Shown here piece after piece: positions 59,206-64,000 of a DNA stretch of 64,000 nt (its first letter is position 1; every line of letters starts with the position of its first letter). Source of the stretch: Streptomyces violaceoruber (GTDB lineage: Bacteria > Actinomycetota > Actinomycetes > Streptomycetales > Streptomycetaceae). Location: the NCBI RefSeq assembly GCF_033406955.1, contig NZ_CP137734.1:5394001-5458000 (forward strand), in the 5' to 3' direction. Position numbers and translations under genes: made by a program. The notes under the pieces were generated by a model that ran no database searches, was not told where the DNA came from, and worked only from the letters and a program-made list of their open reading frames with translations.

Positions 59206-62200
59206 GTGGACGCGCAACGGGGATGGGTACGACGACTGGCGGGGTACGCCTGGCGCAACCCCAAGGACGTCGTCCTGGCTCTCGGTGCCTCGCTGGGCGG
59301 CATGGCCGTCATGGCCTTCGTCCCGTTGATCACCAAGGTGATCATCGACGACGTGATCGGCGACAAGACCCGGGACATGGCCGTCTGGGCCGGTCTGCTG
59401 ATCGGCGCCGCGCTCGTCGTCTACGTCCTGACCTACATCCGCCGCTACTACGGCGGCCGGCTCGCCCTCGACGTCCAGCACGACCTGCGCACCGACATGT
59501 ACGGGACGATCACCCGGCTGGACGGGCGGCGGCAGGACGAGCTGTCCACGGGGCAGGTGGTCGGGCGGGCGACCAGCGACCTCCAGCTGATCCAGGGCCT
59601 GCTCTTCATGCTCCCGATGACCATCGGGAACGTCCTGCTCTTCCTGATCTCGCTGGTGATCATGGCGTGGCTGTCCCTGCCGCTCACCCTGGTCGCGCTG
59701 GCCGTCGCGCCCGCCCTGTGGTTCATCGCCCGCCGCAGCCGCACCCGGCTGCACCCCGCCACCTGGTACGCGCAGGCGCAGGCCGCCGCCGTCGCCGGGG
59801 TGGTCGACGGTTCGGTGAGCGGCGTACGCGTGGTGAAGGGCTTCGGGCAGGAGGAGCAGGAGACCGGGAAGCTCAGAGAGGTCGGGCGCAAGCTCTTCGC
59901 GGGGCGGCTGCGCACCATCAGGCTGAACGCCACCTACACCCCCGCCCTCCAGGCCGTACCCGCGCTCGGCCAGGTCGCCATGCTCGCCCTCGGCGGCTGG
60001 CTGGCCGTCCGCGGGCACATCACCCTCGGTACCTTCGTCGCCTTCTCCACCTACCTCGCCCAGCTGGTCGGCCCGGTCCGCATGCTCGCCATGGTGCTCA
60101 CCGTCGGCCAGCAGGCCCGGGCCGGCACCGAGCGCGTGCTGGAGCTGATCGACACCGAGCCGGCCATCGAGGACGGCACCAAGACCCTGCCGGCCGACGC
60201 GCCCGCCACCGTCGAGTTCGACGACGTGGCCTTCGGCTACGACACGGGCGACGGGGAGCCGCGGCCCGTCCTGGACGGGCTCTCCTTCGAGATCCGCGCC
60301 GGGGAGACCCTCGCCGTCGTCGGCTCCTCCGGCTCCGGCAAGTCCACCGTCTCGCTGCTCCTGCCGCGCTTCTACGACGTGACGCGCGGCGCCGTCCTCG
60401 TCGGCGGCCACGACGTGCGCGAGCTGACCCTCGACTCGCTGCGGGCCGCCGTCGGCCTGGTGCCCGAGGACTCCTTCCTCTTCTCCGACACCGTCCGCGC
60501 CAACATCGCCTACGGCCGCCCGGACGCCACCGACGAGGAGGTCGAGGCCGCCGCGCGGGCCGCCCAGGCCCACGGGTTCATCACGGAGCTGCCCGACGGC
60601 TACGGCACGACCGTCGGCGAGCACGGGCTGACCCTCTCCGGCGGCCAGCGCCAGCGCGTCGCGCTCGCCCGGGCGATCCTCACCGACCCCCGGCTGCTGG
60701 TCCTCGACGACGCCACGTCCGCCGTGGACGCCCGCGTCGAGCACGAGATCCACGAGGCGCTGAAGCAGGTCATGCGGGGCCGCACCACGCTCCTCATCGC
60801 CCACCGCCGCTCCACCCTCGGCCTCGCCGACCGCATCGCCGTCCTCGACCGCGGCCGCCTCGCCGACCTCGGCACCCACGAGGAGCTTCAGGAGCGCTCC
60901 GCCCTCTACCGGCGGCTGCTCACCGACCCCGACGAGCTGGGCGGCGTCTCGCCCGGCCACACCCGCCCCGCCGAGAAGACCGAGGACACCTCGGTACGCG
61001 ACGAGCTGGACGCCGAGTTCGACGCCGAGCGCGGGGTCACGCCCCGGCTGTGGACCGGTGACCGCGCCCCCAAGGACACCGCGCTGGCCGGCACCCCGGC
61101 CACCCCGGAGCTGCTCGCCCAGGTCGACGCGCTGCCCCCGGCGGACGGCACCCCGGACATCGACGAGGCACAGGCGGTGCGCCCCGAGTCGTCGTACGGC
61201 CTGCGGCGTCTGCTGCGCGGCTTCCGCGCCCCGCTGCTGATCAGCCTCGCCCTGGTGGCGGTGGACGCGGGCATGGGCCTGCTGCTGCCGGTGCTGATCC
61301 GCAACGGCATCGACGACGGCGTCACCCAGGCCGCCCTCGGCGCGGTGTGGGCGTCCTCGCTGCTCGGCCTGGTCGCCGTCCTCGCCCAGTGGGCGGCGCA
61401 GACCGGTGAGATCCGGATGACCGGGCGGACCGGCGAGCGGATCCTGTACTCGCTGCGCCTGAAGATCTTCGCCCAGCTCCAGCGGCTCGGCCTCGACTAC
61501 TACGAGCGCGAGCTGACCGGCCGGATCATGACCCGGATGACGACGGACGTGGACGCGCTGTCGACGTTCCTGCAGACCGGACTCGTCACCGCCTTCGTCT
61601 CGGTCGTCACCTTCTTCGGCATCATGGTCGCCCTGCTGGTGATCGACGTCGAACTCGCCCTGATCGTCTTCGCGACCCTGCCGCCGCTGATCATCGCCAC
61701 GTACTTCTTCCGCAAGGCCAGCGTGAAGGCCTACGAACTCGCCCGCGAGCGGGTGTCCACGGTCAACGCGGACCTCCAGGAGTCGGTCGCGGGCCTGCGG
61801 ATCGTGCAGGCCTTCCGGCGCGAGCGGGACGGCGGCCGGCGGTTCGCCGAGCGCAGCGACAGCTACCGGCAGGCCCGCATCCGCGGACAGTGGCTGATCT
61901 CGGTCTACTTCCCGTTCGTGCAGCTGTTGTCGTCGGCCGCGGCCGCGGCGGTGCTGGTCGTGGGCGGCGCGCGGATCGACGACGCGACCCTGACCACCGG
62001 CGCGCTGGTGGCGTACCTGCTCTACATCGACCTGTTCTTCGCACCGGTCCAGCAGCTCTCCCAGGTCTTCGACGGCTACCAGCAGGCGTCCGTCTCGCTG
62101 GGCCGCATCCAGGAGCTGCTGCGCGAGCCGACCTCGACGCGGGCCGCCGAGAAGCCGTCCGAGGTCACCGCGCTGCGCGGCGAGATCGCCTTCGAGGACG

Positions 62201-62937
62201 TGCGCTTCCGGTACGGCGACGACGAAGCGGCCCTCACCGGCATCGACCTGCGCATCCCCGCCGGGCAGACCGTCGCCTTCGTCGGCGAGACCGGCGCGGG
62301 CAAGTCGACCCTGGTGAAGCTGGTGGCCCGGTTCTACGACCCGACCGACGGCCGGGTCACCGTCGACGGGCAGGATCTGCGCGACCTCGACCTCACCTCC
62401 TACCGGCACCGGCTGGGCGTCGTCCCGCAGGAGGCGTACCTCTTCCCCGGCACCGTCCGCGACGCCATCGCCTACGGCCGTCCGGACGCCACCGACGCCC
62501 AGGTGGAGGCGGCGGCGCGGGCGGTCGGTGCGCACGAGATGATCGCCACGCTCACCGGCGGCTACCTCCACGAGGTCGCCGAGCGGGGCCGCAACCTCTC
62601 CGCCGGGCAGCGGCAGCTGATCGCGCTGGCCCGCGCCGAACTGGTCGACCCGGACGTGCTGCTCCTCGACGAGGCGACGGCGGCCCTCGACCTGGCCACC
62701 GAGGCCCAGGTCAACCAGGCCACCGACCGCATAGCCGGACGCCGTACCACGCTCGTCGTCGCCCACCGGCTGACCACGGCCGCCCGCGCGGACCGTGTCG
62801 TCGTCATGGACGGCGGCCGGGTCGCCGAGGACGGCACGCACGACGAACTGCTGGCCCTCGACGGACGGTACGCGCGGCTGTGGCGGACCTTCGTCGGCGC
62901 GGCCGAACCGGAGGAGCCGGTCGGCGCGCTGCACTGA
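59206..62937 (+). CDS. Single-chain full ABC exporter with two unequal ATPase domains
   Basis: 1243 residues: two membrane domains each followed by an ATPase. First half: six helices (about 20-310), Walker A GSSGSGKST (about 371), signature LSGGQRQR (about 478), Walker B LLVLDDATSA (about 499). Second half: helices from about 690, Walker A GETGAGKST (about 1026), signature LSAGQRQL (about 1131), Walker B LLLDEATAALD (about 1152). The first Walker B has Asp in place of the catalytic Glu, so one site is degenerate, as in asymmetric multidrug exporters. GTG 59206 has GGAGGG at 59194-59199. The substrate is unknown; drug or peptide export is most likely. Confidence 0.9.
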   Translation: MDAQRGWVRRLAGYAWRNPKDVVLALGASLGGMAVMAFVPLITKVIIDDVIGDKTRDMAVWAGLLIGAALVVYVLTYIRRYYGGRLALDVQHDLRTDMYGTITRLDGRRQDELSTGQVVGRATSDLQLIQGLLFMLPMTIGNVLLFLISLVIMAWLSLPLTLVALAVAPALWFIARRSRTRLHPATWYAQAQAAAVAGVVDGSVSGVRVVKGFGQEEQETGKLREVGRKLFAGRLRTIRLNATYTPALQAVPALGQVAMLALGGWLAVRGHITLGTFVAFSTYLAQLVGPVRMLAMVLTVGQQARAGTERVLELIDTEPAIEDGTKTLPADAPATVEFDDVAFGYDTGDGEPRPVLDGLSFEIRAGETLAVVGSSGSGKSTVSLLLPRFYDVTRGAVLVGGHDVRELTLDSLRAAVGLVPEDSFLFSDTVRANIAYGRPDATDEEVEAAARAAQAHGFITELPDGYGTTVGEHGLTLSGGQRQRVALARAILTDPRLLVLDDATSAVDARVEHEIHEALKQVMRGRTTLLIAHRRSTLGLADRIAVLDRGRLADLGTHEELQERSALYRRLLTDPDELGGVSPGHTRPAEKTEDTSVRDELDAEFDAERGVTPRLWTGDRAPKDTALAGTPATPELLAQVDALPPADGTPDIDEAQAVRPESSYGLRRLLRGFRAPLLISLALVAVDAGMGLLLPVLIRNGIDDGVTQAALGAVWASSLLGLVAVLAQWAAQTGEIRMTGRTGERILYSLRLKIFAQLQRLGLDYYERELTGRIMTRMTTDVDALSTFLQTGLVTAFVSVVTFFGIMVALLVIDVELALIVFATLPPLIIATYFFRKASVKAYELARERVSTVNADLQESVAGLRIVQAFRRERDGGRRFAERSDSYRQARIRGQWLISVYFPFVQLLSSAAAAAVLVVGGARIDDATLTTGALVAYLLYIDLFFAPVQQLSQVFDGYQQASVSLGRIQELLREPTSTRAAEKPSEVTALRGEIAFEDVRFRYGDDEAALTGIDLRIPAGQTVAFVGETGAGKSTLVKLVARFYDPTDGRVTVDGQDLRDLDLTSYRHRLGVVPQEAYLFPGTVRDAIAYGRPDATDAQVEAAARAVGAHEMIATLTGGYLHEVAERGRNLSAGQRQLIALARAELVDPDVLLLDEATAALDLATEAQVNQATDRIAGRRTTLVVAHRLTTAARADRVVVMDGGRVAEDGTHDELLALDGRYARLWRTFVGAAEPEEPVGALH

Positions 62938-63046
62938 CGGGCGCGTCCGACGGGTGCGTCCGACGGGTGCGCGCAACCGTGCGACAGGTGTCCCGCGTCC
63001 GTACATCCGTACGTCGTCAGTGATCGCCCTACGGAGGAGGACCGCA

Positions 63047-63439
63047 GTGGGCCGGGCCGGTGCCGCAACTCGCCGTCGGCTGGCGCTCGGCACGGCCGTG
63101 CTGAGCGCCGCCGCGCTGCTCGCCGTCGCGATGCCGCAGGAGGCGCAGGCCGCCACGGGGTGCCCGGGCCGCAAGGTGCGCACCCTGTCCTTCGCCACCG
63201 GATCCGTCCTCGTGTACAAACGCGGCGGCTACGTCTGTGCCGTCACGCTCCCCAAGAAGCCGGGCACGAAGCGGCAGATGTCCGTCGGCGTGCAGGCCCG
63301 GGGCGGCCGGGCGGTCGTGGACTCGGGCCGGTTCGCCTACCGCGCCGGACCGGTGACCGTGCACGCCGGAAACCGCTGCGTGCGGGTGACCGGCAAGGTG
63401 GCCAAGTCCTCGGTCGGCTCGGGCTGGATCCTCTGCTGA
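63047..63439 (+). CDS. Small secreted cysteine-containing protein
   Basis: 130 residues: a signal peptide (about 1-36, ending EAQA) followed by a ~94-residue basic domain with four cysteines (in GCPGRK, YVCAVT, NRCVRV and the C-terminal ILC), which can form two disulfides. SVLVYKRGGYVCAVTLPKKP and FAYRAGPVTVHAGNRCVRV are its beta strands. A function is not known. GTG 63047 has GGAGGAGG 6-14 nt upstream. It lies 108 bp after the ABC exporter and may be a separate unit. Confidence 0.7.
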   Translation: MGRAGAATRRRLALGTAVLSAAALLAVAMPQEAQAATGCPGRKVRTLSFATGSVLVYKRGGYVCAVTLPKKPGTKRQMSVGVQARGGRAVVDSGRFAYRAGPVTVHAGNRCVRVTGKVAKSSVGSGWILC

Positions 63440-63502
63440 CTCTGGTGTCGCGGGAGTTGCTCCGATAGCTTCCGGCGGACATCAGTTTCACAGGGAGGGT
63501 GC

Positions 63503-64000
63503 ATGCGCAAGGCGCTCAGATGGCTGCTGGCGCTCGTGGTGCTCATAGGCACCGTCAGCACGGCGGGGGCGGCCACCGCCGCCGAGCCGAAGGCCGTCGA
63601 CATCAAGGACCGGCTGCTGTCCATACCGGGCATGAGCCTGATCGAGGAGAAGCCGTACACCGGCTACCGCTTCTTCGTCCTCAACTACACCCAGCCGGTG
63701 GACCACCGGCACCCGTCCAAGGGCACGTTCCAGCAGCGGATCACCGTGCTGCACAAGGACGTGAACCGCCCGACGGTCTTCTACACCGGCGGCTACAACG
63801 TCTCCACGAACCCCAGCCGGCGCGAGCCGACCCAGATCGTGGACGGCAACCAGGTCTCCATGGAGTACCGCTACTTCACGCCGTCCCGGCCCGCCCCGGC
63901 CGACTGGTCCAAGCTGGACATCTGGCAGGCCGCCAGCGACCAGCACCGCATCTTCAAGGCCCTCAAGCCGCTCTACTCCAAGAACTGGATCTCCACCGGC
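63503..64000 (+). CDS. Secreted tripeptidyl aminopeptidase / S28-type peptidase (truncated by window end)
   Basis: The first 166 codons. A signal peptide (about 1-27, ending ATAA) is followed by the N-terminal part of a PS-10/S28 serine peptidase: YTGYRFFVLNYTQPVDHRHP, GTFQQRITVLHKD, RPTVFYTGGYNV and SMEYRYFTPSRP. The catalytic Ser, Asp and His would lie beyond the window. It should trim peptides outside the cell. ATG 63503 has CAGGGAGG 5-12 nt upstream. Confidence 0.85.
   Translation, partial: MRKALRWLLALVVLIGTVSTAGAATAAEPKAVDIKDRLLSIPGMSLIEEKPYTGYRFFVLNYTQPVDHRHPSKGTFQQRITVLHKDVNRPTVFYTGGYNVSTNPSRREPTQIVDGNQVSMEYRYFTPSRPAPADWSKLDIWQAASDQHRIFKALKPLYSKNWISTG

Noticed and set aside
59107..63219. 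A 1370-codon open frame on the minus strand
   Set aside because: It is antisense to the clear ABC exporter, has the low-complexity Arg/Gly/Val composition of a GC-rich shadow frame, and shows no domain.

Overview
This window is chromosomal DNA from a Streptomyces-type actinomycete. GC is very high, with GC-rich third positions and frequent GTG starts. Typical Streptomyces loci are present: adpA with a TTA codon, the desferrioxamine genes desA-F with iron boxes, and the cellobiose locus cebR/cebEFG/bglC with its 14-bp operator. The gene order from the acyl-CoA genes through des, glmS, adpA, orn, ceb and the chitinase matches, from memory, the S. coelicolor SCO2770-SCO2800 region in inverted orientation. 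No rRNA, phage, conjugative element, complete insertion sequence or CRISPR array is visible. One tRNA-His is present.

Layout. 1-3.6 kb: a truncated TetR gene divergent from a methyltransferase, a DHFR/RibD-like protein, and an MFS exporter with its ArsR regulator. 3.9-8.2 kb: a translationally coupled operon of a Cas4/RecB-like Fe-S nuclease, an unknown protein and an SF1 helicase; this is the best candidate for an undescribed system. 8.1-16 kb: PAP2 protein, histidine phosphatase, NsdA-like TPR regulator, spermidine-synthase-like protein, and a two-component system. 16.2-24 kb: a CBM2-GH18 chitinase, then the cellobiose operon bglC-cebG-cebF-cebE and divergent cebR. 24.4-31.5 kb: tRNA-His, orn, a 43-bp repeat array, adpA, a universal stress protein, glmS and DUF4429. 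31.6-40.6 kb: a secreted hexosaminidase and the desferrioxamine biosynthesis and uptake genes. 40.7-50.3 kb: leucine/acyl-CoA catabolism (accD1, accA1, hmgL, acdH, TetR, a second acyl-CoA dehydrogenase, thioesterase) and a CDF transporter. 50.3-54 kb: a phosphatase, and a ureohydrolase coupled to a ThDP enzyme that could form a ketoarginine route. 54-64 kb: a two-gene STAND NTPase cassette, a secreted endonuclease I, a phytase-like secreted protein, a fused ABC exporter, a small secreted protein and a truncated S28-type peptidase.

How it fits together. The centre of the window is developmental control (adpA), polymer feeding (chitin and cellobiose), amino-sugar synthesis and iron acquisition, all with recognisable cis-elements. 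The two most unusual observations are the nuclease-unknown-helicase operon and a 190-bp element with 28-bp terminal inverted repeats sitting in frame inside desF, where it adds about 62 residues to the siderophore-interacting protein.
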